From Rusavskia elegans (lineage: Eukaryota; Ascomycota; Lecanoromycetes; Teloschistales; Teloschistaceae): a stretch of DNA of 64,000 bases. The stretch lies in assembly GCA_011316305.1 (NCBI GenBank), contig SAUG01000030.1:434001-498000 (forward strand). The letters are read 5' to 3'. Position 1 is the stretch's first letter. Each line of letters opens with the position of its first letter. A program made the translations under genes and the position numbers. The notes beneath the pieces are model-generated. The model was not told the origin of the DNA. It searched no databases and worked only from the letters and a program-made list of their open reading frames with translations. Below are positions 21,339 through 33,770 of this stretch, piece after piece.

Positions 21339-23525
21339 ATGTCGAGTCACCAGAATAGTACAATAGTACAACAGTACAACAGTACAATACTCGAGCTCAC
21401 CTTCGATTATAGTTCAGTCAACTCCTTTCATCAGTGTCCGCCACCTGGCTCTTGGACAACTCAACAATACCATCCAAGTCCGTATGGCAACGCACCTCCC
21501 TCGCCCCCAAGTACCTCAGCAACCTTTCCCTCTCATTCCGAATTCACCACCCAAGCACTTCCTGCACAACGTAACTCAACACCAACGAGCCGATGATCCC
21601 ATAGCACAGCAGCCCGTCACCGAGTCCAGACCAAACGGCACCCCAGCCCATGGCAACACCAATCTGCTGGTCCCCAAGGGTCCACATGCACTGACAACCA
21701 ACGGCGACGCTTCACGGAGGGCCACAATGCCCATGAATGGAATACCCTTTAATACAGCTCGTAGTCCCCCCAACGCGAAGAGTACGCTCCGAGTCATTAA
21801 ACCATACGGGTTCGGGCTGACTCTCGGCCACAGATACTTCGCATGTCCCCTGCAAATTCTTCCGCCTCGGTCAATGTCAGGCTGGAAAAGCCTGCCCGTT
21901 CTCGCACTCCACCGACGTCGCATCCGTCGACACTCCGTGCAAGTACTTCGCCAAGGTACATCAGCTCCCGTTTTCTTCTTCCATGATGCCGTAGAATCCG
22001 AACATCCTCGGCTGATTTCGTCTAGGGCAACTGCAAATTCGGCGCCAAATGCGCTTTGGCGCATATCCTTCCTAATGGACGACGGGTGAACAGGCCGAAC
22101 AACGTGAACGGTGGGCCTCTTAACCTTGGGGGAAGGGTTGATCCTCAGACCTATCACCCTGACTCCGCTCTCGCCAATTCACTGCTGGCGCAGCAGACCA
22201 ATGGCGATCCCCCTTCGTTTGGTCTACAGTTCACTCATGCACCAGGAAGCGAATACATCCCCCGACCGCATCTAGCTGCCAACGGACACGACAGTACCAT
22301 ATCCACCGAAATTTTCGCCACCAATCCAGAGTTCAGATATGGGTCACCACGAGATGATGGACGTGCCCCTCTGTCCCCCGGGGGCCATCTTAGCACTCTG
22401 GATGCACCAATGCCCGCTTCATTTGACAGTCAGGGTATTTCATACATTGCGAGACATGGCCCGGTCGCTGCATCCGTCCCATCCAAGTTCGGCTTGGAGT
22501 CGCCCTCGTCATCCCTGCCGAAAAAGGCCGGCTTGCCGTCTAGCACCCTACGGAACTTGCACAACTCTGCTTTTGGTGGGGATCCCCGGAGCAGCTCCTC
22601 CAATCTTGGATCATCTCCATTGGGATCCGGTGACGAGGGATACGGCCGGCGGATTCTGCACTCTGAGCTCGTGACCAGGCCAACAGCTATATCCGCAAGC
22701 GTACCAAGAGCACGGATGGGCGATGATTGGGACGAAGAAATCATCTTCGGAGGCGAGGAGGATTTCCTGCCAACAAGCCTCCATGATCTTCTGACGCCAC
22801 AGGAGAGGATGCAAAGGCCGTCAAGGACAGAGCAAGATGAGCGACCATCGCGAGATAGTTTGAGCGGTCCCGGCACTCCGGCTGACTCTTCCAGTCATGT
22901 CGGGTCTCCAAGTCATGCTAGCCCGTCTCGATTCAGCGCCTTCTTTGCCAAGCAGAGACGTGACGAACAAAACAATCAAAGCCCGTCGGCGTCCGTTTTC
23001 GGGCACGTTGGCTCCCCTCTTCGGAATTCCTCCATGCCCGTTGATCGAAGTCCCAGCCTTCGTGCGACTTCCAACCCAGCAAGATCAGGTGATGTTTCTC
23101 CCTATCTCTCCAGCCCGCCTCGGCAGTCGTCAATGTCTATGATCTCCCAGCAGCTCGCCCGCACTCAACTATCGTCTAAGGCCGACAGCGGGTTCATTGA
23201 CTCGAGTCCCTCCACTGGTCTTCACCCAAAATCTGCTCGGACACAGAACCAAACGTCTAGCAGTACCGCTCGCTTAGACAGAGTCATTTCACCAAGCAGT
23301 ATCAACAACGAGCGGATTGAGGAGGAGCAAGGTGACGGAGTCTTCTCCATGGAAGAGGAAGAGGACATTCATCGGAAACGGCATGGCGAAAATGCCTGGA
23401 ATCTTGAACCGAATAGCGAAAAGCAGCACGACCGACCTCCGTCGCCTCGGCTAGGACCAATTGGCACCGGCAGAAATCTTCGCGCGCGCGAGATCGAAAA
23501 AGTGTCGAAAGAATACTGGACGTAA
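21339..23525 (+). CDS. Double CCCH zinc-finger protein
   Basis: Putative RNA- or DNA-binding protein. The two fingers, each C-x7-C-x5-C-x3-H, are CKFFRLGQCQAGKACPFSH and CKYFAKGNCKFGAKCALAH. The second is split by an intron (21956-22025), and the intron 21782-21833 restores NAKNTSHVPCKFF ahead of the first. The remaining 490 residues are Ser/Pro-rich with many SP sites and probably disordered, resembling fungal Lee1-type proteins. The 5' end is uncertain. An ATG at 21339 with a proposed intron 21511-21604 gives 656 aa; starting at the ATG at 21484 without that intron gives 639 aa. Exons after 21605 are reliable: 21605-21781, 21834-21955 and 22026-23525. Confidence 0.8.
21354..21390 (+). repeat. 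Short tandem repeat AGTACAAYA-like
   Basis: About four imperfect copies of a 9-10-nt unit (AATAGTACA / ACAGTACA) just inside the most upstream possible start of the CCCH gene. If coding, it gives a Ser-Thr/Gln-Tyr-rich run. Confidence 0.7.
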
Positions 23526-24206
23526 TCAAGTGCTTGGACTCGGTCTGAGTCGCGACACTGCACCGGATGTCCTTCTGGCCAATCAAGGTCAAGTGCTTTT
23601 CGTGGTATACAACTAATTGTCAAGGAAACCATTGATGATGATATTGATAACGACATAACGGCCTTCTTCAGGTGTTGACCAGGAGACTACCGGTCGACTC
23701 GGATTTTCTGATGCCACGATGTGTACATAGACAGCGGGAGTTGGTAAAAGCAGTTGGCTTGAACTCAAGAAACAAATTCCAGGATTTAGTTGAAGCTCTC
23801 CCCAGCAGTGGGAGAAGCGGAATTGTACACATAGAATAACATCTACGGAGTAGTGAACCGACGATCTCTCTTGCATGATTGTTAGGGTGCCGTTTCAGGT
23901 CTGTGATCTGTGGCTGGTGAAGAGATATCTCCACCAAGGATCTTGTTTGACAGGCCGGGCGCTACTATGGCGCCGGCTGAAGACAGCTGGCCTTCCATTG
24001 CCCCTGGCGTCGTAGACATGGACCTGCGTGACTCCGATGGAATGAAGTTGGACAACTCGACCTCTCGAACAGTTTCGATTCTTCAAATCATTAGCGCTGT
24101 TGCGCGACGGAAGTTCGACCTCTGAGATAGAACGACTTCCTCCGCAGCTATACGCGCTCGGTTTCCTGAAGCCATCGTAGGCATTCCATGCGTGTCAATT
24201 GCAACC
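23526..24206. other. Intergenic, UGGT upstream region
   Basis: 681 bp between two plus-strand genes. No coding sequence with family resemblance on either strand; presumably terminator of the CCCH gene and promoter of the glucosyltransferase gene. Confidence 0.5.
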
Positions 24207-27200
24207 ATGTCTCGCCAGTCCTCCCTTCGGTCGATCTTCAATAATGCTTTGTTGTTCTTTACTTTTGCATTTGTTCAAGGTGCTTTGACAGCGCCTGCAA
24301 TCAACGTAGCTCTGCGGGCCTCCTTCAACTCGCCTCCATACCTCTTGGAACTACTGTTGGTCACTCTCCCAGAGCAATTGGCTACCATAGTTCCTGGGCT
24401 GACATGTTTCTTACAGAGAGACCGCTGCTGAAGAAAACTCGACCGCCTACTTTCCCATACTTGACCGTATCGCTGAGGGCCATTTCTTGGACTGCACCAC
24501 CGACCAAGAACTCCACAAGACATTTCTTCAAACAGTGCAGGATGACGGCCACATCACGACCCCGGAGGCGCTCTCGTCTCTCGAGTTCGCCTTGTCGATC
24601 CATTCAGCCGCCCCCCGGATAGAGGCACACTATCAGTACTACTCCACTTCAATTGAACCCTCGTTGATGGTTGCGCAGGACGCAGCATGTCCCGTCTGGG
24701 TGCATTTTGATGGGAAACAGTACTGTTCACCAGCATTAGATCGAGCTCAGCAGGACATGGAAAATCTGAAGTACGTTGCCGCTCGAGGAAGAGCCGGGCA
24801 AGAGCTGATGAATGTTTAGAAGCTCGGAGGTCTTGCCGTTCGATAGAGTCCTCGGTGATGGTACTGGACAGTCCGGCCATCCCTCTATTCTCTACGCCGA
24901 CGTAGCTTCTCCATTATTTGGTCAATTTCACCAAACCGTAAGCACCACTGCCCGAAACGGACAAACCTCCTATCGAGTTCGATACAGGCCCACCTCATCT
25001 TCAACAACGCGACCCTTGGCAATGAAAGGTTACGGCGTTGAGCTGGCGCTGAAAAGGACAGACTACATTGTCATTGACGACCGCGGTGACGACGCAAAGG
25101 ACGAAACCCTTGGAGTTCCAGCTCCAGAGTCGGGAGGAGAAGTCGTACTGGAGATCGAAGAGCTCACAGATCTGAAGCCTCTTTCTTCCTCCGAGCTTCG
25201 TGGTCTGGGCCTAAAGACGGCCAGCTTTGTAATGGATAGTGATGACCCTTTCGGCACATTGATCAAAGTATCGCAAGACTTCCCCAAACATTCTTCTGCC
25301 ATAACAAAGCGTAACTTCTCCGAGTCGCTCTTACTTGAACATCGCAACAACCGAGAAGTGCTTCTACCGGCCGGGTACAACGTAGTCTGGATGAATGGCA
25401 TGCAAGTCGAGGCCAGGCAGATGGACGCTTTCGCACTACTTGAGCGTATGCGGCGAGAACGAACCTTGATCCGCAGTCTTCGTGACATAGGGTTCTCTGG
25501 TCCCGAGGCCGTCCAATTGCTATCCCAACCGAGCATTGCGGAAAGCAAAGTCGAGGGTGAAGCACAACGATACGATTATCGAGATGGACTTGAAGGTGGC
25601 AATGTCATCATCTGGCTCAATGATATCGGAAGGGACAAAAGATACCAAGACTGGCCTGACCATCTCAGCGCCGTAAGCCTACCGCCAGTCACCACACGCA
25701 ACAGCAACTAATTGACCAGCAGCTTCTTCAACGCACTTTCCCGGGACAGCTTCCGACGATCAGACGCAATGTTCACAATGCGGTCGTACCACTTGATCTT
25801 ACGGATCTTAAAGATGTCCAGCTGCTTGTCGAATCAATACAGACATTCGTAAAACGAAAAGTGCCCATCCGGTTTGGTATCGTACCTACGTTGACAACAG
25901 TTGCGAGTCAAGACCAGGCCCGACTGATCTACCATTTACTCGATACCTATGGACTCGGGGCAGTGCTAACCTACCTGGAAGCTGTAAGTCTAGAATCATG
26001 GCTCTATTTCACGTTACTAATCATTCTCTGTAGGCGCTACAAAGCAAGAAAGTCCCAGGTGCTCACAAGGGCAATTTCGAATCTACAATACAAGACCGCA
26101 GTCTGCGTAGAGACCGCAGCGCACTATCTTTCCAAGCCGTGCTTGACGATGCTGGACTTCTTAGTCGGGTCGAAGCAGGGCAAAAGTATCTCAACCGGCT
26201 CGGCGCCACCTCAAAGACACCACCATTATTTGTAAATGGCGCGGCCATCCCTAGAAACGAAGGCTGGCTCCAATCCATGAGCTCGCGAGTGGACCAAGAT
26301 CTGAGGTCTATTCAGCGTCAGATTTTCGAAGAAACCATTGGGGAAGATACGTCGCTCGAGGGTCTACTTCTGGAAAAAGCTACCACCAGTCGCAACGCGC
26401 TCATCATTCCCGAGGACGAGAGCACCATCCAGATCATCAACTTCGGTGATCTTGCGAAGAAGCATGAGTCGATCTACAGTAAGTTACCTCGAATACCCGG
26501 CAAAGTCGAGGGAAACGAAAATCTTCCGGCAGTCCTGCTTGTGATTGCAGATCTAGATTCCGATGAGGGCTCAAGCCTTGCTGTAGAGGCAATAAATTTC
26601 AGTCGGGACAATTCAGACGTTGATGTTGCACTTCTTCACAGCTCAGCTGCAAGAGCGTCATTCCAGCCGTCCATCGTCTTTTCGAAGTACGTACAGGAAC
26701 ACGGCTGGAACATCAGCGCGGATATTGTTCAGACAATATTAACTCTGAAACAAATCTTGCTGAAGCAAGACAAGCCGCTCGACCTTGGGTACGGGGATGA
26801 GGAAATCGAGGCTGCCGAGGCATTCTGGAGATCGACTCAACCCCTTGTTGATGCTGTCGGACTTCGAGCAGGCGAGAGTGGTGTGGTCTTCAGTGGACGT
26901 GTATTGGGACCAATTCCCGCAGGAACCAATTTCACCAAAGACGAGTTCACCCAGCTGCTCATGTTCGAACGCAGCAAACGTCTGAAACCCGCTATGGCGG
27001 CGCTGCAAGGCTTGGGTTTCCAGCATCGCATCGAGTCTCCTTTGACGGGTGCTATTCTTTCCTCGGTGATAGCACTGTCGACGACCTCTGATCTACCCGA
27101 AGGGATATTCGAGTCAGCACCGCCGTTGCGGATGGCACAGTTCGAACAATGGACTTCAGACCATACCATGATATCTGCCGGGGTTGTAGATACAGCTTCC

Positions 27201-28937
27201 ATCCATCTCGTTGCATCGATTGATCCAACGAGTGAAGTCGCGCAACGATGGATTCCTATGCTGAAAGTACTGTCCGAACTGAGCGGAGTGTACCTAAGAC
27301 TGTTCCTCAACCCTCGCGAGCAGATGCAAGAACTGCCGATCAAGAGATTCTATCGCCACGTCCTTGACGCTGTACCATCTTTCACCAACGAAGGGGCTTT
27401 GCAAGACCTACAAGCGACTTTCCAAGGCGTTCCCAAAGAAGCACTCCTCAATTTAGCTTTGGACGTACCTCCAGCGTGGCTCGTTGCGCCAAAGGAGTCC
27501 ATCCACGATCTCGATAACATCAAGCTCAGTAGCTTGAAGGACAGCACCAACATTGATGCTATCTACGAGTTGGAGAACATCCTCATTGAAGGCCATTCTC
27601 GGGACGTCACGACCGGTCCGCCACCGCGAGGAGTTCAGCTGCTTCTCGGGACCGAGAAAGACGCCCATTACGCAGACACGATCATCATGGCAAACCTCGG
27701 CTACTTTCAATTCAAAGCAAATCCAGGCTATTGGAAGATCCAGCTCCAGTCTGGTCGAAGCTCACAGATATTCCATATCGACAGTGCGGGCCAGAAAGGC
27801 TATAGCCCTCAGCCAGGAGACGAGAGTACCGACATTGCCCTCATGAGCTTCCAAGGGCAGACACTGTACCCTCGTCTATCTCGCCAAGAGGGCAGGGAAG
27901 AAGACGACGTACTTGAAGAACCTGGCAAAGCCGGCAAAGCAATGGACTACCTCTCCAAAGCCGCCAAATTCGCCTCCTCTATGCTGTCCAATGCCGGCTT
28001 GGCCCCCCAGGCAGAAACACAAGCCGACATCAACATCTTCTCTGTTGCATCCGGCCACCTATACGAACGGATGCTCAACATCATGATGCTCAGCGTGATG
28101 CGGCATACCAACCACACCGTCAAGTTCTGGTTCATCGAGCAGTTCCTATCGCCCAGCTTCAAAGCCTCCCTGCCTGTACTCGCGGAACATTACCACTTCT
28201 CCTACGCCCTCGTCACTTACAAGTGGCCACACTGGTTGCGCGCGCAGAAGGAGAAACAGCGTGAAATCTGGGGCTACAAGATCCTCTTCCTGGACGTCCT
28301 CTTCCCGCTCAATCTTGACAAAGTCATCTTCGTCGACGCCGACCAGATCGTCCGCACGGACATGTACGACCTCGTCCAATACAATCTCAACGGTGCCCCC
28401 TACGCTTTCACCCCGATGTGCGACTCCCGCACCGAAATGGAAGGGTTCCGCTTCTGGAAACAGGGGTATTGGAAATCCTTCCTCCGCGGTCTCCCCTACC
28501 ACATCTCGGCCCTCTACGTTGTCGACCTCAAACTCTTCCGCCAGATGGCCGCGGGCGATCGGCTCCGGCAGCAATATCATTCCCTGTCCGCCGATCCAAA
28601 CTCGTTAAGTAATCTCGACCAGGATCTGCCCAATCATATGCAGCATGTCTTGCCGATACATAGTCTACCGCAGGAATGGCTGTGGTGCGAGACTTGGTGC
28701 GCGGATGAGGCATTGAAGGAGGCGAGGACGATTGATTTGTGTAATAATCCGTTGACGAAGGAGCCGAAGCTTGAGAGGGCGAGGAGGCAGGTTCCTGAGT
28801 GGACCGTCTATGATGATGAGATTGCGGGGGTGTTGAGGAGAGCGAGGGAGGGTGCGGGGGTGGTGGCGAGTGATGAAGATGATGGGAAGGTAGTTGGGGA
28901 GCATGAGGGGACGAAGACGGTGAGGGATGAGTTGTAG
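24207..28937 (+). CDS. UDP-glucose:glycoprotein glucosyltransferase
   Basis: ER-lumen folding sensor that re-glucosylates misfolded N-glycoproteins for the calnexin cycle. Exons: 24207-24355, 24417-24770, 24820-25672, 25723-25983 (or from 25720) and 26034-28937, about 1506 aa, normal for UGGT. The N-terminus carries a signal peptide (NALLFFTFAFVQGALT). Splicing gives YLLELL-ETAAEEN, a family block. The last 280 residues are the GT24 catalytic domain: DINIFSVASGHLYERML, IFVDADQ (DxD), and NLDQDLPN. The protein ends RDEL, an ER-retrieval signal. The first donor GTTGGT is unusual. It converges with the unknown gene at 29609. The last 250 bp become strongly G-rich. Confidence 0.95.
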
Positions 28938-29608
28938 GGGTGGAGATCATCGTGGTTGGGTTGCGGATGTAGAGGTGTGTATGTATATATATGACATAAG
29001 TATTCGTTTACCAACCGTACTAGACCTTCCTTCTGCAGTCAATATCCAGCTGTGTTGCTACAAGCAGTAAAGGACTCTGACATAGTTAAGCGAATTCCAA
29101 TAATATCTGCCAAAGCTTCTTGTTTATCATTGCATTGAAGTAATGGTATCTCTCATGTGACTAAAAACACAAAACCATCGGTCTGAGTACCACATTAACC
29201 GTTTTGCGTCCGATGCTTTTCCATCCCTTTTCCGTAACTGGCCATTGGGTAGAGTACACCATCGTCTCTTTTACACCTTCACTCCCCCTCCCCCCTTTTT
29301 TTACCCCGTCCGATACACATCATGCAGAGAAAAAATGGACATTTCGAATACAAGGTTGCCAACGCCTGACGCGCTCGCTCACATCGCTTTCGCTTCCGCT
29401 CCTTCGCTTCGCGAGGACCGGCCGTGGTAAAGTGTACATCAAGTCATGAATTTGGACAAAGGCTATATGAGATGTGCAGTTGAAAAGGGAAAAAAAGAAA
29501 AGATGTTACAGAATAAGGATCATCCACCTCACTTCCAACCAAGTTTTTGTTCCGAGATAAGGGATAAGGCGGTTTCATCATGTCGTCAAGGTTGATGTCG
29601 TTCTTCGG
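28938..29608. other. Convergent intergenic region
   Basis: 671 bp between the stops of two convergent genes. It holds a pyrimidine tract at 29281-29303 (C-runs followed by seven T) but no supported gene. Confidence 0.5.
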
Positions 29609-31124
29609 TCACGGTAACTCGGTAACCATTCTCGCGGTGACAGGGGGCCCCAAGACTCTGTTTTCCTTCTGTCGATGCGCCTCGAGGATCAATTGCTGGC
29701 GCTTCTCTTCATCGATATCGAAGGTTTGGGCCCGTGAGCCGGACACTCCGCTACCCATGCGTGCATGTCTGCTACGTGATGTATCACGGATGGAGCTGGT
29801 CGATTTGGTTTTCTTGATCGTCTTGACCTTCTCCCCGTCCAGAGTGACCATGACGCCCTTGTGGGGATCACTCCTCGTGCGCAGGTTGCGCAGTTCGCGA
29901 GCAATCTTTTCGAGGGTGGTGCCCTTCTTCTTGGGTGACGGCGGTGGTTGCGGTGCCTGCGCCGTTGGCGGCGAGGCTGGGAGCGGTTTGTTGTTGGTCG
30001 TGGAGTTGCTTCGACTGCCACGGCTACTGCTTGTAGAGGGGCGGTCGCCGATCCCAAAGCTGACCCCTGAATCGGCGCGGCGCTCACTGCGACGGTATTC
30101 TTGGCTGTTTGGATCAAGACTGTCGGGGCCGCTGATCTCCTGGCATTGCTCGATCACACTGTTGGCAGTGCGAAGGTATTTATTGACGCTTTCGCGGACG
30201 GCCGTCCAGCCGTTGGCGTCGTTAAGCCCCTTGCCTTGGATCTCGAGGTTCTTGAGAACGTTCTTGCCGTTCTTCTCGACTGCCGTGATGTAGCGAAAGA
30301 ATGTGTTGCGTTGTGTCTCGAGAATGGATGAGGTCAGCTGTCGTGTCGGTGGTACCAGAGTACCAGTCGGAGGGTAGAGGGTGTTGAGCATGGCGATACT
30401 GTTCGCCTTGTTGAAGGGTTCTAGGCGCATCTCGTTGATGAGCGTCTACAGAGGTGAGTCAGTGTGTAGGAAGGCAGGACATGGAGATACTAACCCAACG
30501 TCGGAGGCCGAGGTATACATGCGTATACAGGGACTCGACCTTCTTCTCCTTCTCCTCCATCCCTTGCGCCCATTCCGCTATCCTCGGGTGGTTGTTACTT
30601 AAGTCTTTGGCCAAATCCCCCAGGGATTTCTTGTCCAATCCCAATCTCTGAAAGGCCAGGGCGAGCTCGCGTTTCCTCCGATTCTCGAGATCTTTCAGGT
30701 AATCCAATGCGGTCAAGGCTTGTGTAAAATCGATGAGACACAGATCCTCGGTAAAACAACGACGAACGAAAGAAGTAATGAAAGTTGGTGGGAGGGAGAA
30801 GGGTTGGGAGGGCAACTGGCTGATGTGGTTCATCAGGCAGGATTTGAAGTGTTCGGTCGCGGTGTTCGGGGGCAGTCGATGCTGCATCTCGGGTGGAAAG
30901 TCCGGGGAAGCTGGAGAGCTATCAGGGCTGGAGCCGTTGGAATTTGAGAGCGAGGGAGTATCTGTGCGGTGGGATTGTCTTGGATAAGGCTGTGCTTGTT
31001 GAGTGGAATTGAGTGTGTACATGGTTCGCAAGGGGATCTCGTAGGTGCCAGGGTAAGCCAGAAGGTGCTCCAGGACCCATGGGAAGGCAGAGGCTTCGGG
31101 GTTGGAAGCGGGTGAGGTAGACAT
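29609..31124 (-). CDS. Conserved fungal protein of unknown function
   Basis: Two exons, 31124-30495 and 30445-29609, 488 aa. The splice joins YLGLRRW to TLINEMRLEPFNKAN. I recognise the layout from uncharacterised proteins of other filamentous ascomycetes but know no function. Near the N-terminus is WVLEHLLAYPGTYEIPLRTMYTLN. A helical block follows (SFVRRCF..FTQALTALDYLKDLENRRKRELALAFQRLG) and then another around the splice. The C-terminal 200 residues are Ser/Pro/basic and probably disordered (SPKKKGTTLEKIARELRNLRTRSDPHKG). No signal peptide or membrane segment. The ATG at 31124 was chosen because the conserved block starts soon after; earlier starts in frame are non-ATG or uncharacteristic. 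Confidence 0.8.
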
Positions 31125-33770
31125 AACGACAATTGTACTGCTGAGAGCAAGCTGAGGGTGAGCGAGGCGGAGCGTTATAGCGTTGGAGCCAAGTCGAGCA
31201 AAGCCGCAGCAACGGCGCAATAGATGCAAGTATCAGTGCCTCATGCTGTGCGAAGGTAGCGTAGTTGTAGAGAGGTTCCGACGTCTTTGGGCTGCATTTG
31301 ACGAAGAATTGGTTGGGTGCATGGAGTGGTGGTTGTGGTTGTTTGGGTCAGGCGAGCGGTTGCAGGCGGTCGCCCTTTGACCTCTTGCTGCAATCGATCG
31401 ACAGATAGCACGACAGCGGTGTTCTTGTTATTAATATTGTATGGGTCGGGGAAGTCGCAGTAAGACAAGTCTGCCGCGGCACTCGTGCTGGTTACTGGCA
31501 GCGTGTGCGCACTGAGAGAAAAGACCTGCCAAGTCTATTTACAACCCTCGTCAGCGACGCATCCAGCATCAAGGCGGCCCAGAAGGCCCAGACCTTAGGT
31601 TTCAGGTGTCTGCAGAGAAGGTCGTCAATCACGTTCCATGCAGAGGGCGACCGTTCAAGCTGGAGGGGACGGGCCGTCGATACGGCCCCGGACGTGTTAC
31701 TGCAACGAGAAGGTGGGAGAAAATACGGCAGGCCCTGGGCGTGGAAAGTAATAGAGAAGTAGCAGCGATTGAAGGGTGGATGGTAAAGGGCACGCAACGG
31801 GGACTCGGAAGGAAATTCGGGGGTGATGGAGTTTAATATCGATTTGGTGGTATCCGTGAGTTTTGGTGGTATGTGGAGTGTTTACGGATGTTCCTTTCGA
31901 GCACTTGCACGTCCCTTTCGGAATCACCTGGCTGCAAAGCATTCAACAGACACCTGTTCAGGAAGAACCTGCCAATACATAGGACATAGGGTACCTCCGA
32001 CTACTCTACCTGCTATGGTCTAACCACTACTCAATACACCACCACTAATGTCGGGTATAGATGGCCCTCAAATTCAATTTTCTTTACCCGTCCCGTGTTG
32101 CCTCGCAAACCCCCAGTCCCAGTCCCACACATCTTCCTTTTCAAATGGGGTCCAGGCTGCATCCGCCGTAGAGCTGACTCTAGGCACGGCATTCAAGGCA
32201 CGCGACGTGATCCTGCCCTCCTTCAGCAAACCGCTCCCTGCTACCAGGCCTCAAGTCATTTCGCTTTCATTACCCAGCTTTTAGTGACCTTGGTCCGTCC
32301 TTTGCAGCCATCGGATCCCAAAGGAGCCCTCCGGCCTGAAGAGAAAGGATCAATACAACATGCATTTTCGTCCGTTCAAAGAAAAGCCCGAGCACGCTGC
32401 ATAGTTCCGTCCATGATGGCCTTGCCCCATGCAACGACCCGCATTCAGGGGGCAAATGCTCCAAACCCTCCCAGAGCCTGGACAACATGTCTCAGCCAAT
32501 CCCCCTTCGGTCCAGCTTAGCTTGAGAACTTTTGGCCTCCCTTCATTATCATTTGACAGTTGCACCGGGACGATCAGCTTCGCGATCTACTCTAGCGTCG
32601 AAGAAAACCAGATGTTGCTGGGGGATCAGCATCAGGGGTTCCGCATACCCGCTCCAACGAGCATCGCGGCAATGGAATTTACGGCAGCGCTAAGAAAATA
32701 GAAATCAAAGATCGAGGCTGGCCATCTTCCCCACATCGTAATCTCTTGTGGCCTGCAGGCAGCTGCCACTTCCTGTGCACTGACCGTCTTGCCACCTTCG
32801 AGACAGCCGGTCAGAGAGGTATACATGTCGAAAAGCTGGGGATGATCGCGACCTGGTGAATACCGTTGTCTTCTGCTATCTTGCGAGCTTGGCTTGCTTG
32901 TTACGAAGTACGGACGCTTCCTCTGAAAATCCATGCAGGTTCGGCACTCGTCCCCGGACGCTCTGTTTCATTGGCCCATGGCCCGCCCTGGACGGCTCGC
33001 TGGTGCGTTTGGCGAGCGTCTGTAAAACAGATGAAACCGAAGATCTCAAGCAGCTGCTGCACAAAATCCGTCACATTCGCTATTAATAACGTCACATTCG
33101 CTATTAATAACATCCCGAATTACATCCGCGACGGGTCAAAGAGTCTTCCAAGTTCCAGATGGAAAGGTTCCCGTAGGGAATATGCAGCTGACCCGTAGTC
33201 TCTCATGGTCTGATACCATGCCCTAGTGAGTGATAAGTCTCTCCTGGCACATTTCTTGATCGTACGAGTACAGCCGTGAGCTCGTAGCAACTTCTTGCTT
33301 CGCTAAAGAGTTGAGAGCTGAAACCACCAGCAAGTCGCCGAAGTACTTCTGTCAGATATGCTGCCTCGTAAGAACTGAAACAGATTGCAAACAATCATGG
33401 TAAAGGCTCAAGTCACTACAAGACAGACATATGGTAATATCCGAGCAATCGATAGACCGATATGCCTTATCGAGGTACCGGCTGTTGTACGTCCCTCGTT
33501 GCAAATGATTCTTGTACTAATATTGTTCTTGCTTGCTAGGGCAAGGCTGCGTCGGATGCCCGGGGAGAGATGATCTGGCAATAGTCAATGATAAATCTAA
33601 TAGATGTGATGTTGTAGAGGGCGGGTCGACTTGCCTGACAGGCAATAGCCCGAGTGAACAGTGAACAGTGAACGGATAAATTATGTCATTTTGCCCAGAC
33701 GAAAGCGAAAGTTGCCAGTCAATCTCATTAGAAGATCATTGGGCATACATTTGCTTCCAGCTTGCTCATC
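31125..33770. other. 2.6-kb gene-poor region
   Basis: The longest gap in the window. Only short overlapping frames in all phases; none recognisable, none joining into a plausible spliced gene. It contains a perfect 21-bp tandem duplication at 33070-33111. No tRNA B-box was seen. Confidence 0.45.
33070..33111 (+). repeat. Perfect 21-bp tandem duplication
   Basis: Two identical adjacent copies, 33070-33090 and 33091-33111, beginning GTCACATTCG and ending ATTAATAAC. Confidence 0.95.

Noticed and set aside
28146..28580. 144-codon minus-strand frame within the UGGT catalytic domain
   Set aside because: Shadow of a strongly conserved plus-strand coding region.
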